Positions 16,837 through 26,079 of a stretch of 64,000 bases of DNA are shown piece by piece. The notes under the pieces were generated by a model. That model was not told the origin of the DNA. It worked only from the letters and a program-made list of their open reading frames with translations, and ran no database searches. Position 1 is the first letter of the stretch, and every line of letters begins with the position of its first letter. The stretch spans positions 4,154,001 to 4,218,000 of the forward strand of contig CP170506.1 in the NCBI GenBank assembly GCA_042691655.1, written 5' to 3'. Both the position numbers and the translations under genes were made by a program. Source of the DNA: UBA695 sp042691655 (GTDB taxonomy: Bacteria; Verrucomicrobiota; Verrucomicrobiia; Chthoniobacterales; Chthoniobacteraceae).

Positions 16837-19188
16837 TCATTTTCCCCATTTTCCGTGAAACGCCAACAGCCGCAGGCCGTTCAGGCAGACCAGCACCGTG
16901 CTCCCCTCGTGCCCCACGACGCCAAAGGGCAGCGGCAGCGCAAAGCCGAGCGCGGAGATGACCAGCGCGACGATCACCGCCATCGCAAAGGCCAGGTTTT
17001 GCCAGATGACCCGCCGGGCCTGGCGCGCGATGGAAATGGCAAAGGCCACGTTGCGCAGGTTGTCGCTCATCAGCACCAGATCCGCCGTCTCCATGGCCAC
17101 ATCCGTCCCGGCGGCTCCCATGGCCACGCCGACATCGGCCAGCGCGAGGGCCGGGGCGTCGTTGATGCCGTCGCCGACCATCGCCACGGGGCCGATCTCT
17201 TTTAAGCCCTTGAGCACGCGCACCTTCCCCTCGGGCAGCAGCTCCGCGTGCACCTCGTCCACACCCGCCTGCGCTCCGATGGCGGCGGCCACCCGGGCGT
17301 TGTCCCCGGTGAGCATTACGATTTTTTTCACGCCCAGCTCCCGGAGCCGCTCGACCACCTCCCGCGCCTCCTCGCGAAGCACATCGGCGATAGCCAGCAC
17401 CCCGAGGACCCGAAGGACCCGGGCGGGTCGCTCGTTCTCCAACCCCAGTTCTCCCACCAGCACACACGTTTTGCCCTCGGCCTGGAGCGCCTCGACCCCG
17501 CGCGCGGTCTCCGGGTCCGGCGCCGCCCCGAGGGACTCGAAGTAGCGCGGGCTGCCGACGGCGATGCGCCGATCCCCCACCCGCCCGCTGGCTCCCTGCC
17601 CCGAGACCGACTGGAACCCCGCGCACGGCGGCGGCTCCAGCCCGCGCGCTTGCGCCTCCTCCACCAGCGCCCGGGCCAGCGGATGCTCGCTTTTCGCCTC
17701 GATGGCCGCCGCCAGCCGGAGCAGCTCCAGCGCCGCTGGGTTGGCCCCGCCGAGCGCCTGGCGTTCTCCGGAGAGGAGGGCGTCGGTCACGCGCGGGCGG
17801 CCTTCGGTGAGCGTCCCGGTTTTATCGAACGCCACCACCTTCACCCCGGCGGTTCGTTCCAAATGCGCGCCCCCTTTAAAGAGCACGCCGCGCCGGGCCG
17901 CGCCGCCGATGGCCGAGAGAATGGAGGCGGGGGTGCTTAGGATCAGCGCGCACGGCGAGGCAACTACCATGACGGTCATGGCGCGGTAAAAAACATCGGA
18001 AAACGGCCGATCCTCCAGCCATTGCGGGAAAACATGCGGCAAAACCGACGACCCGAATATCAAGAACAGCGTAAAGCCGATAACCCCGCAGGCGTACCAC
18101 TGCTCGGCCCGGTCGAGGAAACGCTGGGTCTGCGCCTTTTCGCTCTGCGCCTCCTCCACCATGCGCACCAGTTTTTCGATGGTCGAATCCTTCGCCCGGC
18201 GGGTGACGCGGATCTCCAAGCCACCGCTCTGGTTGAGCGTTCCGGCGAAGACCGGGTCGCCCGCCTGCTTGAGCACCGGGATCGACTCGCCCGTCACCGA
18301 GGCTTCGTTGATGGCGCTGGAGCCCTCGACGATCTCGCTATCGAGCGGGATGGCCTCCCCCGGGCGCACCAGCACGATGTCCCCCACGGAAAGTTCCCCG
18401 ACCGGCAGGAGCACGTTTTTTTCCCCGCGCCGAGCGAGCGCTTTTTCCGGCCGCAGCTTCATGAGCGAGCGGATCGCCTTGCGCGTGCGGTCGATGGCGA
18501 AGGATTGCAGGACGTTGGAGAACGAAAACAAAAAGAGCAGCACGGCCCCTTCCAACGGCGCGCCGACGTAGGCCGCGCCAAGGGCCGCGAGCACCATGAG
18601 CAGATCGACGTCGATCGTCCACTGGCGCAGCGACTGGATGCTGGCCCGCACGCCCGAGTACCCGCCGCAAGCGTACGCCCCGGCGAAAAGCACATTGGAT
18701 AACACCGACCCATGCCCCGCCATCCAGCCTCCCACGGCGAAGCCGAGGCAAAGCGCCGTCAGCGCCACAGCCACCTGCTCAGAGCGAGTAAAGCGCGCCT
18801 CCTCACCAGCCTTCCAAGGGGTTACGGGCGCGCCGAAGCCGTGAATCTTTCGCACCACTTCCTCGGGCGAGATGACGGCCTCGTTGTAGGTGACGTTCAT
18901 CACCCCGCCGATAAAGGTCGCCGTGGCGCGCCGGATGCCGGGGATCTCCTCCGCCTTCCGCTCGAAGCGCATGGCCGTGGCCTCGCTGGCGCGGCCATGG
19001 AGCCGGAGGAGGTATTTTTCAAAATGGTCGCCGCCCTCGGGCTCGATGCGGCTGGCCACCTGCCGGGCTGCCTCGCCGGAGACCACCTCGGGGTTGTACG
19101 CGACCGTCACCGCGCGCCTGCGCGCCTCGCGGGTCACATCCACGTCTCCGGGGGGCTCCTCCGGGCCCAAAGTGGAATCCGTGTTCAT
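16837..19188 (-). CDS. P1B-type heavy-metal-translocating ATPase (P1B-4-like, Co/Zn/Fe export)
   Basis: 783 residues. P-type ATPase motifs: TGES (299-302), the membrane metal site SPC (411-413), the phosphorylated DKTGT (455-459), TGDN and GDGINDAP near 650-690, and a final-helix HEGST at about 760. SPC together with HEG(S/G)T is the mark of subgroup P1B-4 (cobalt, sometimes zinc or iron). The N-terminus carries two regions with HMA-like spacing (about 26-60 and 86-118), but neither has a CxxC metal site. It would export a divalent metal from the cytoplasm. No metal regulator is adjacent. Confidence 0.9.
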   Translation of the reverse strand: MNTDSTLGPEEPPGDVDVTREARRRAVTVAYNPEVVSGEAARQVASRIEPEGGDHFEKYLLRLHGRASEATAMRFERKAEEIPGIRRATATFIGGVMNVTYNEAVISPEEVVRKIHGFGAPVTPWKAGEEARFTRSEQVAVALTALCLGFAVGGWMAGHGSVLSNVLFAGAYACGGYSGVRASIQSLRQWTIDVDLLMVLAALGAAYVGAPLEGAVLLFLFSFSNVLQSFAIDRTRKAIRSLMKLRPEKALARRGEKNVLLPVGELSVGDIVLVRPGEAIPLDSEIVEGSSAINEASVTGESIPVLKQAGDPVFAGTLNQSGGLEIRVTRRAKDSTIEKLVRMVEEAQSEKAQTQRFLDRAEQWYACGVIGFTLFLIFGSSVLPHVFPQWLEDRPFSDVFYRAMTVMVVASPCALILSTPASILSAIGGAARRGVLFKGGAHLERTAGVKVVAFDKTGTLTEGRPRVTDALLSGERQALGGANPAALELLRLAAAIEAKSEHPLARALVEEAQARGLEPPPCAGFQSVSGQGASGRVGDRRIAVGSPRYFESLGAAPDPETARGVEALQAEGKTCVLVGELGLENERPARVLRVLGVLAIADVLREEAREVVERLRELGVKKIVMLTGDNARVAAAIGAQAGVDEVHAELLPEGKVRVLKGLKEIGPVAMVGDGINDAPALALADVGVAMGAAGTDVAMETADLVLMSDNLRNVAFAISIARQARRVIWQNLAFAMAVIVALVISALGFALPLPFGVVGHEGSTVLVCLNGLRLLAFHGKWGK

Positions 19189-19318
19189 AGCCGGGCTCTA
19201 CTTTACCCGCAAGGCCCTTTGGGAGAACGCAAAAAAGTGTGCGCCAACCCGGATTTTGCATTGAGCCTTTTCCCCGGAAGAGCGACAAATCTCCAAGAAC
19301 CCCCCACCCCCCGTTCGC

Positions 19319-19792
19319 ATGATGCTGAGCTGTGTCCCCAAGTCCGTATTCAACTGGGATTATCGTATCGAGGGGGCGCGTTCTGGGCCTGCGGAGCTTT
19401 CCATCAATTTCTTCACCGAAGCGGGCGGCATCGGCCTCGGGCCGGAGCATTTCGACATCCGCAAGCAAGGCTGGCTGAGCGGCCACTGGACGCTGGAGGG
19501 GGAGCGCGAGCCGTGCAGCGAGGCCAACAAGCCCAACCCGCTCACGCGCCGCTTCATTCTGACAACGCCGGAGGGGGAGTATACGCTCCAGGCGCAGAAC
19601 CTCTTCACCCGCGCCTTTTCCATCTACCAGGGCGAGCGCGAGGTGGGGACCATCCAGCCCTCGGGCCTGCTCGCCCGGCGAGCCTCCATCAACTGCCTAC
19701 CCTCCATCCCCGAGCGCACCCAGCTCTTCGCCTTCTGGCTCGTCGTGCTAACCTGGCGGCGCAGCGCCAACGCCAGCAACGGGGCACCCTAA
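19319..19792 (+). CDS. Hypothetical protein, possibly LURP-one/tubby-like fold with C-terminal anchor
   Basis: 157 residues. I do not recognise a firm family. The pattern of short beta strands with RFILTTPEGEYTLQAQNLFTRAFSI and the later IYQGEREVGTIQP resembles LURP-one/scramblase-like proteins, and a hydrophobic helix lies near the C-terminus (QLFAFWLVVLTW). The start is one of two consecutive ATG codons at 19319 and 19322. It is divergent from the ATPase gene and is followed by a short hairpin at 19815-19835. Confidence 0.55.
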   Translation: MMLSCVPKSVFNWDYRIEGARSGPAELSINFFTEAGGIGLGPEHFDIRKQGWLSGHWTLEGEREPCSEANKPNPLTRRFILTTPEGEYTLQAQNLFTRAFSIYQGEREVGTIQPSGLLARRASINCLPSIPERTQLFAFWLVVLTWRRSANASNGAP

Positions 19793-19857
19793 AAAAAGAG
19801 GGCCATAGAGAAAAACCCGGCAATCTTTGCCGGGTCGGCAAACGATTCCCATATAGG

Positions 19858-20325
19858 ATGAATACCGTTGTCGTTGCCGCAAATCTGGGCTGCTTGAAAG
19901 CGTTTCGAGTGGCGGAAACACCCACCCGGGGGCGCAAGCTGGAATTAATCGACGATGTGGAGTTCCCCGAGGCCCACATCCGGCTCCATGAACGGCTGAC
20001 CGACTCAGCCGGGCGCTTCAAGGCCAACGCCGGGATGGGATCCATGGGGCCCGTCACCGCGATGGCGCGAAACGAGGCGCTCACCGCCGAGCATGAGCAT
20101 CAAAAGCGCTTGATCAAACTGGTGGCTGATCGGATCGGAACCGTCCTCCAACAGGAGAAACCGGAAGCATGGAGCTTCGCCGCCGCCTCGGAGATTCACC
20201 AAGCCATTCTGCGGGAATTGCCCAAAGACCTTCGCTATCGGGCGTTGCGGCGCGTGCAATCGGACCTGACCAAAGTGCCGGGAAACGAGCTGCTCGCGTA
20301 CTTCAAACCGGCCTGGGCGGCCTAA
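19858..20325 (+). CDS. Host-attachment-type protein (Host_attach/BaeRF-like)
   Basis: 155 residues starting MNTVVVAANLGCLKAFRV. The layout fits the Host_attach family (PF10116) of the bacterial eRF1-like group: an opening strand pair, then HERLTDSAGRFKA and a C-terminal segment ending DLTKVPGNELLAYF. Family proteins are small cytosolic proteins related in fold to domain 2 of eRF1; the name comes from an Agrobacterium phenotype and the molecular role is poorly known. It stands alone between a hypothetical gene and metG. Confidence 0.7.
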   Translation: MNTVVVAANLGCLKAFRVAETPTRGRKLELIDDVEFPEAHIRLHERLTDSAGRFKANAGMGSMGPVTAMARNEALTAEHEHQKRLIKLVADRIGTVLQQEKPEAWSFAAASEIHQAILRELPKDLRYRALRRVQSDLTKVPGNELLAYFKPAWAA

Positions 20326-20340
20326 CCCACCCACCCGGGG

Positions 20341-20386
20341 GCGCAAAGACGGGGTTTCCGACCTCCTCGCTTCCCGTTCTTTGCGC
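20341..20386. repeat. Short hairpin with GCGCAAAGA arms between convergent genes
   Basis: GCGCAAAGACGGG at 20341-20353 pairs imperfectly with CCCGTTCTTTGCGC at 20373-20386. It sits between the convergent host-attachment gene and metG, and shares the GCGCAAAG core of the octamer family. It may serve as a terminator for either gene, though no U run follows. Confidence 0.6.
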
Positions 20387-20404
20387 TCGAATCGTCTTGG
20401 CCTT

Positions 20405-21949
20405 TTACTCCGCCGCCGGGATTTCGACGCGCGGGAATAGCGGCGTGGGCGCGCCCAGCGTGTGGCCGTCGGCCAGCGGCGTGGCCACGTCGGCGAGCGT
20501 CGATCCGGCGGGAAGATTGAGCTGAGCCGCCATTCCGGCGGAGGCCTCGGGCAGCACCGGGGAAATCAGGATCGAGAGGACCCGCAGCGCTTCGGCCAGG
20601 TTGTAGAGTACGGCGTCGAGCTGGTCGGCTTGGGCCGGGTCCTTGGCTAGTTTCCACGGGGCCTGGGCCTCGATGTAGGCGTTGCACTTGGCGGCGAGGC
20701 CAAAGGCGGCTTCGAGCGCGGCGTGGGGGAGGTACTGGTCCATCTTGGCCGTGTAGAGGTCCACGACGGCTTTGATTTCCGCGAGCCACTCGGTGTTATC
20801 AGCGGGCTTCTTCACGACGCTCGCGCGGTAGCGCTTGGCCATGTTCAAGGTCCGGTTAAGCAGGTTGCCCAGGTCGTTGGCGAGGTCCGTATTGTAACGG
20901 ACCACGAGGCGATCCTCGGAAAATTCCATATCCTGCCCCGTCGCGGCCTCTCTCATCAGGTAATACCGAAGCGCACCCGGGCCGTACTTCTCGGAGAGGA
21001 TCGCCGGATCGACGATGTTGCCGAGGCTCTTGCTCATCTTCGCGCCACCAATATTGATGTAGCCGTGGACGAGGAGCGGCGGGATTTCCGCGTCAGTGAA
21101 CCCGGCGGCGTGCAAAATGATGGGCCAGTAGACGCCGTGGGCGGGGACGAGAATGTCCTTGCCGATGACGTGGAGGGCGGGCCAGCGGTTGTCAAACTCG
21201 GCGTTGTGCGGGGTCTCGCCGCTCCAGTAACCGCCGAAGCTGATGTAGTTGACCAGCGCGTCGAACCAAACGTAGGTGACGTAGCCAGGGTCGAACGGCA
21301 GCTCGATGCCCCATTCCAGGCGGGCCTTGGGCCGGGAAATGCAGAGATCGCCCCCGAGGCGCTCGACGGCGTTGCGCAGTTCCGCCTGGCGGAAGGCGGG
21401 CGTGACGTAGCCCGGGTGGGCGTCGATGTAGGCCAGGAGCCAGTCGCGATGCTTGGCGAGGCGGAAATAGTAGTTCTCCTCGGTGATCTCGACGACCTCG
21501 CCCCACTCGGGGCCGAATTCGCCGTCCGCGCCGCGCTCCTTGTCGGTCAGGAACTGCTCCTGCCGCACGCTGTAGAACCCGGCGTAGCTGGCCTTGTAGA
21601 TTTCGCCAGCGTCGTAAAGGCTTTGGAGGATTTTCCGCACCACCTCTTTATGAAGCGGCTCGGTGGTGGCGGCCCAGGCGTCGTTGCTCAGGCCGAGCGT
21701 TTTCCAGAGCGCGATGAATTTCTCGGTGACTCCGGCCGCGAATTCCGCCGGGGCGAGCCCCTGTTTTTCCGCGCTCTGCTGCACCTTCTGGCCGTGCTGA
21801 TCCACGCCCGTGAGGAAAAAAACCTCCTCGCCCTTCATTCGGCGATAACGCGCGATCACGTCAGAAAGGATTTTTTCGTACGCGTGGCCGATGTGCGGCG
21901 CGGCGTTGGTATAATCGATGGCGGTGGTAATGAAAAACGGCTTTGCCAT
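20405..21949 (-). CDS. metG: Methionyl-tRNA synthetase
   Basis: 514 residues from ATG 21949. Class I synthetase charging tRNA-Met. The HIGH motif is in APHIGHAYE near the N-terminus and the KMSKS motif in GGAKMSKSLGNIVDP. The connective peptide lacks the zinc-binding Cys pairs (region YAGFYSVRQEQFL), as in the short, zinc-free class. The C-terminal dimerisation/tRNA-binding domain of longer forms is absent; the protein ends soon after the anticodon-binding helices. Confidence 0.95.
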   Translation of the reverse strand: MAKPFFITTAIDYTNAAPHIGHAYEKILSDVIARYRRMKGEEVFFLTGVDQHGQKVQQSAEKQGLAPAEFAAGVTEKFIALWKTLGLSNDAWAATTEPLHKEVVRKILQSLYDAGEIYKASYAGFYSVRQEQFLTDKERGADGEFGPEWGEVVEITEENYYFRLAKHRDWLLAYIDAHPGYVTPAFRQAELRNAVERLGGDLCISRPKARLEWGIELPFDPGYVTYVWFDALVNYISFGGYWSGETPHNAEFDNRWPALHVIGKDILVPAHGVYWPIILHAAGFTDAEIPPLLVHGYINIGGAKMSKSLGNIVDPAILSEKYGPGALRYYLMREAATGQDMEFSEDRLVVRYNTDLANDLGNLLNRTLNMAKRYRASVVKKPADNTEWLAEIKAVVDLYTAKMDQYLPHAALEAAFGLAAKCNAYIEAQAPWKLAKDPAQADQLDAVLYNLAEALRVLSILISPVLPEASAGMAAQLNLPAGSTLADVATPLADGHTLGAPTPLFPRVEIPAAE

Positions 21950-21993
21950 AAGGAGAACGCTCAGAATGAGCCCAAGCGCGCAGGAAGGCAAGC

Positions 21994-22668
21994 CTACGCT
22001 CTGGCGGTATAGAGCGAGACGATCCCGCCCGTAAGCCGCTCGGCGGTGGGCTCGGCGAACCCGGCCTCCTCCAGCAGCGCGCCCATGGCCGCGCCGGAGG
22101 GAAAGGCCTCGATCGACTCGCCCAGGTACTCGTAGGCCGAACGCTCGCCGGTGAGCCACCCGGCGATGGAGGGGAGCACATGGTGCAGGTAGGGCCGGTA
22201 AATCCAGCGAAGCGGGGGCGGAGGCACTGAGAAATCGAGGATAAGCGCGTGCCCGCCGGGCCGCAGCACCCGGTGCATTTCCTTGAGCGCGCCGGGGTAG
22301 GAAGCCATGTTGCGCAGCCCGAAGGAAACGGTCAGCGCGTCAAAGGCCCCGTCGCCAAACGGCAGCGCCAGCCCGTCGGCGGCCACCACGGGCCCGGCCC
22401 CTTTTTTAAGCCCCTCGCACAGCATCGGCACGCAGAAATCCGCACCGACGATGAGCACCTCCTCCGGCAAATACCGCCGGAGCGTCAACGCCACGTCGCC
22501 GCTGCCGGTGGCCAGGTCGAGCACTCGCCCGGGGGCCCAGCCGCGCACGATCCGCGCCGCCCGGCGACGCCAGAGGAAGTCGCAGCCGCCGCTTAAGAGG
22601 TGGTTGGCCAGGTCGTAACGCCGGGCAATGCTCCCAAAGAGGCGCTGGATGGTTTGCGGTTCTTGCAA
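21994..22668 (-). CDS. ubiE: Demethylmenaquinone/ubiquinone methyltransferase
   Basis: 224 residues. SAM-dependent C-methylation in the last step of menaquinone synthesis. SAM motif I is VLDLATGSGDVALTL, followed by the family-typical FGLRNMASYPGALKEMHRVLRPGG and a C-terminal SYEYLGESIEAFPSG-like segment. It starts with TTG at 22668, 30 bases after the preceding stop, and lies just downstream of the PpiD-like gene. Verrucomicrobia normally make menaquinone, so menG would be an equally good name. Confidence 0.9.
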   Translation of the reverse strand: MQEPQTIQRLFGSIARRYDLANHLLSGGCDFLWRRRAARIVRGWAPGRVLDLATGSGDVALTLRRYLPEEVLIVGADFCVPMLCEGLKKGAGPVVAADGLALPFGDGAFDALTVSFGLRNMASYPGALKEMHRVLRPGGHALILDFSVPPPPLRWIYRPYLHHVLPSIAGWLTGERSAYEYLGESIEAFPSGAAMGALLEEAGFAEPTAERLTGGIVSLYTARA

Positions 22669-22698
22669 CGGGAAAAAAGAGGTGCTGCCCGAGAGCGA

Positions 22699-24192
22699 TT
22701 ACGCCCCGGCCGCGATGTTGGCCTGCTTGCGGCGGCTCTCCAGCCACTGCATGAAGACGACCATGCCCTTGCGCTCGTTGGAGGCGGCGAGGCGCTCGGC
22801 CTCGTTCTTCTTGAGCTCGGCTTCGTCCACCGGGTCGCGTTTTTCAACATGGACGATCATCCCGCCACCGGCTACCGGCGTGAATTCGCTCAGCGCCCCG
22901 TCGGCCAGTTCCACGGCTTTGGTTAAGACTTCCTCCGCGTTGGTCAATTTTTCCGGCGGTTCAGCGGGCGAAAAGGCGTCGGGCGTCTCCACCTTGAACC
23001 CGGCTTCCGTGGCGGCGGCTTCAAACGGCTTGCCAGCCTTCAGCGCGGCTTCCAGCTTGGCGCGGCCTTCGGCTCCCTTGGCCACCAGGGCGGAGTTGGC
23101 GCGCTCGGTCTTGATCTGCTGAATCACCTCCGGCTTGGCCTCCTCGAAGGTCAGCTGGCGGCTCGGCACCACTTTGTCGAGGTGCAGAATCGCGTAACCG
23201 TTGCCCGCCGGGAGGGCGTCGCTAAGCGGCTCGGCCTCTGTCAGCTTGAAGGCGGTGCTCGCGGCCTGCGGCACCGATTGCAGCGCTTCGGGAGCGGCTT
23301 TTTCGGAAAATTCCGGCGTCGTCTGGACGCTCAGGCCATATTTCTTGGCCACGTCGGCAAAAACGGCTCCGTCTTTAAGAAGATCCTGTCCGAAGTCGTT
23401 CGCGCGGTTGGCCAGGTTCTGGCGGGCGTCCAGGAGATCCTTGCCCTTGAGGGCCTTCTCGGCGTCGCTCAGGTCGAGGCGAACATAGCTCACGACGCGC
23501 TTTTCGGGCGCGGTGTAGCTCTTTTCGTGGCCGTCGTAGACTTTCTTGATCTCCTCGTCGGTCGGGGTCACCGCCGCCTTGAAGTCCTCCAGGCTCAGCC
23601 GGGCCACGGAGGCGTGGATCTTCTGGTAGCTCTGGATGAACTGGGCCCGGTACTCGGCCGGGGTCACTTCCACCGTCCCGCCGAGCAACTCGACGAGCTT
23701 CTTTAAGCGGAGCTGATTGCGCACGAGGGCGTCGAAGCGGTCTGCGGTGAACCCGTTCGGCTTGAGCACGTTATCAATAAAGGCGGTGTACTTCGCGGGG
23801 TCAAAGGTCCCGGCCGTCTGGAAGCCGGGCAGCTTCTCCACCGCTGCAACCACCTCGTTATCCGTCGCCGTAATGCCAAGAGCGGCGGCCTCGTGCTCCA
23901 GCACGATCGAGTCGACGACGTAGTTATCCGCCGCCCGCTCGGAGTAAGGGTTGCCGAGGGTCAGGCCGATCACGAGATCGCCCAGGCCGCCATACATCGC
24001 CACGCGCATGCCACGGGCCCGGCGCTCCAGGTCGTCCTGGCTGTAGCTGCGGTTGTAGATGCGGAAATTACGCCCCGCCTCCTGCCGCCCCTTTCCGCTG
24101 CCGGGGGTGAAGAACACTCCGAAGGCGATAATGATCAAGATGGTAAGGATGATCATCAACGGTTGCTGATATTTTCGGAATACGTGGAGCAT
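22699..24192 (-). CDS. PpiD/SurA-like periplasmic chaperone, membrane-anchored
   Basis: 497 residues. One N-terminal membrane helix (about 12-30) anchors a large periplasmic region. The order matches PpiD: SurA-type N-domain helices (residues about 45-190), a central region with a parvulin-like segment (PSRQLTFEEAKPEVIQQI), and C-terminal helices. A clear canonical PPIC active site is not visible, so isomerase activity is doubtful. It probably helps fold exported proteins at the inner membrane. Confidence 0.75.
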   Translation of the reverse strand: MLHVFRKYQQPLMIILTILIIIAFGVFFTPGSGKGRQEAGRNFRIYNRSYSQDDLERRARGMRVAMYGGLGDLVIGLTLGNPYSERAADNYVVDSIVLEHEAAALGITATDNEVVAAVEKLPGFQTAGTFDPAKYTAFIDNVLKPNGFTADRFDALVRNQLRLKKLVELLGGTVEVTPAEYRAQFIQSYQKIHASVARLSLEDFKAAVTPTDEEIKKVYDGHEKSYTAPEKRVVSYVRLDLSDAEKALKGKDLLDARQNLANRANDFGQDLLKDGAVFADVAKKYGLSVQTTPEFSEKAAPEALQSVPQAASTAFKLTEAEPLSDALPAGNGYAILHLDKVVPSRQLTFEEAKPEVIQQIKTERANSALVAKGAEGRAKLEAALKAGKPFEAAATEAGFKVETPDAFSPAEPPEKLTNAEEVLTKAVELADGALSEFTPVAGGGMIVHVEKRDPVDEAELKKNEAERLAASNERKGMVVFMQWLESRRKQANIAAGA

Positions 24193-24260
24193 GAAAACAA
24201 ATTGGGTACGGGTTGCTGTTGATTTCGGGGAGAAGATTACATAACATCTGTCTCGAAAAA

Positions 24261-25028
24261 ATGAAGCTAAGATGCAGCTTACCCCCCCGGCAACGTCTTT
24301 TTGTATTCAGTTTTGGCCTCGCCGCCCTTTGTTCCCTTAGTTTTTCCGTTCTGGCGCAGGACAAAATTGTTTCCAAAGGACAGACTCAGGACGTCAAAAT
24401 TCTTGGCGTCAACGGAGCCAACGTGCAAATTCAAGTCGGTACCGGCACCATTGGCGTGCCCCTGGCCTCCATCACCTCGGTAACCAAGGAGGCTCCGGCA
24501 GAGGTGGCCGAGGCCAATAAGGCCTTCGAAGCGAAGGACTACGCCAAGGCGCTCACCCTCGCCAAGGCCATCAACGCCAAGTTCCTGGGCCTGCCGGTGG
24601 ACTGGGCTCGCGAAACCGCCAGCCTCGTGGGCGATATCTACGTGGCCCAGGGCAAGCTGGCCGAGGCCGAGGCGGCCTACAAAGATTTTCAGCGCGCCTA
24701 TCCACGGGGCGGCAGTATCCAGGTGGATGTCGGCATGGCCCGCATCGCCTTTTCGCGCAAAAACTTCGACGAAGCCCTCGCCAAGCTGGAGCCCATCGCC
24801 GAGGCCGCGAAGAAAAACCCTTTTGAGACGGGCCCGGACGCAGCGGCCTACAGCCAGGCATTTTTCCTGCTGGGGCAAATCGCCGAAGCGCGCAAACAGA
24901 ATGCCTCCGCCCTGGAGTATTACCTCAAAACCGTGACCCTCTTCCACCGCGACGCCAACGCCGCACGGCAGGCACAGGAACGAGCCGACTATTTGCGCAA
25001 ACAAGATCCCTCCCTAACGATTCCTTAG
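24261..25028 (+). CDS. Secreted TPR-like protein next to exbBD
   Basis: 255 residues from ATG 24261. A signal peptide ends around residue 33 (SFSVLAQ). A short beta-rich domain follows (KILGVNGANVQIQVGTGTIGVPLASI), then TPR-type helices from about residue 80 onward (AFEAKDYAKALTLAKAI, GKLAEAEAAYKDFQRAYP). It precedes the ExbB gene by 101 bases on the same strand and is likely a periplasmic partner of the ExbB/ExbD complex. Function unknown. Confidence 0.75.
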   Translation: MKLRCSLPPRQRLFVFSFGLAALCSLSFSVLAQDKIVSKGQTQDVKILGVNGANVQIQVGTGTIGVPLASITSVTKEAPAEVAEANKAFEAKDYAKALTLAKAINAKFLGLPVDWARETASLVGDIYVAQGKLAEAEAAYKDFQRAYPRGGSIQVDVGMARIAFSRKNFDEALAKLEPIAEAAKKNPFETGPDAAAYSQAFFLLGQIAEARKQNASALEYYLKTVTLFHRDANAARQAQERADYLRKQDPSLTIP

Positions 25029-25129
25029 CTATTCCTTAGCCTTGCCATTTTGCTAAATTCAGCGAGCTTACCCCTCGACGCACCCTTATCCTCCATCCCA
25101 CACACTCCCAATCCCCCACTTCTTCCCAG

Positions 25130-26032
25130 ATGAAAACCCGTCATTGTCTCCGTTTCGGCCTTGGCCTCAGCCTGCTCCTCCTGGCTTCCACCAGTTGCTT
25201 CGCCCAGGAAGCTGGCCCGCACAAGGAAACCATTTTTGAAACCATCAAGAACGGCGGCCCGCTGATCATGATCATCTGGTGCGTCATCATGGCCACCTCG
25301 GCCACGATGGTCACGCTCGTCATCCAGAACTTCGCCACCATTCGCCAGGCCAAGCTCACCCCGCCCACGCTGGTGGACACCCTGCGCTCTATTATTAGTG
25401 CAGGCAACTACCAGGAAGCCTGGGAAACCTGCAACGCCAACCAGAACTACATCGCCAACGTCCTCAAGGCAGGCTTAAGCCGCCTCGGCCGCGGCAAAGA
25501 AGCCGTCGAGGACGCCATCTCCGAACACGGCCTGCGCGAAGCCACCATCATCCGCACTCGCAACAGCTACCTCTCCGTCATCGGGGTCGTCTCGCCGATG
25601 ATCGGGCTGCTCGGCACCGTCGTCGGCATGATCGGGGCCTTCTCCGTGCTGGCCGGTTCGGGCATCTCCGATCCGCGCGCCCTCTCCGGGAAGATCGGCG
25701 AAGTGCTGCTGGCCACCGCAAGCGGCCTCTTCATCGCCATCCCGGCCTTCGTCTTCTACTACATCTTCCGCAACAAGGCCCAGATGGCCATCGTCTACGC
25801 CGACGACACCGTCAACAGCCTCGTGCGCGACATTCCCTACGAAGACCTCTCCGGCGTCCAGATCGGCGAAGCCTTCAGCGCGGGCACCGGCGACGAAAAA
25901 GCCCCGAACGCCAACGAATCGCGCAAAGTCTCCGTAGACCTCTCCACCAACTGCCCCATCTGCAACGGCGCAATCACCGCCGGGCAGAACCCGTGCCCGC
26001 ACTGCGGAGCCACGCTGCAATGGCAGCAGTAA
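25130..26032 (+). CDS. exbB: ExbB/TolQ/MotA-type proton channel with C-terminal zinc ribbon
   Basis: 300 residues. Signal peptide-like N-terminus ending near SCFAQE, then three membrane segments (about 40-62, 145-170 and 185-210) in the MotA/TolQ/ExbB arrangement, with the conserved LGTVVGMIGAF and ALLATASGL-like segments. These form the proton-conducting core of energy-transducing complexes. Unusually, the C-terminus ends in CxxC...CxxC (Cys 275, 278, 289, 292), a zinc-ribbon pattern. It is followed by two ExbD genes. Confidence 0.88.
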   Translation: MKTRHCLRFGLGLSLLLLASTSCFAQEAGPHKETIFETIKNGGPLIMIIWCVIMATSATMVTLVIQNFATIRQAKLTPPTLVDTLRSIISAGNYQEAWETCNANQNYIANVLKAGLSRLGRGKEAVEDAISEHGLREATIIRTRNSYLSVIGVVSPMIGLLGTVVGMIGAFSVLAGSGISDPRALSGKIGEVLLATASGLFIAIPAFVFYYIFRNKAQMAIVYADDTVNSLVRDIPYEDLSGVQIGEAFSAGTGDEKAPNANESRKVSVDLSTNCPICNGAITAGQNPCPHCGATLQWQQ

Positions 26033-26079
26033 CCCCAGGGGCCCCTTTTTTAACCTTAGTCCCCCACTAAAAGTCCCCC

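Noticed and set aside
19815..19835. 9-bp stem-loop ACCCGGCAA/TTGCCGGGT as a terminator of the 19.3-kb gene
   Set aside because: No U run follows on the plus strand; on the minus strand five U follow but no minus-strand gene ends there. Left as an unassigned hairpin.
20723..22012. Open frame of 429 codons on the plus strand opposite metG
   Set aside because: metG is complete with HIGH and KMSKS motifs on the minus strand; the opposing frame has no recognisable motif.
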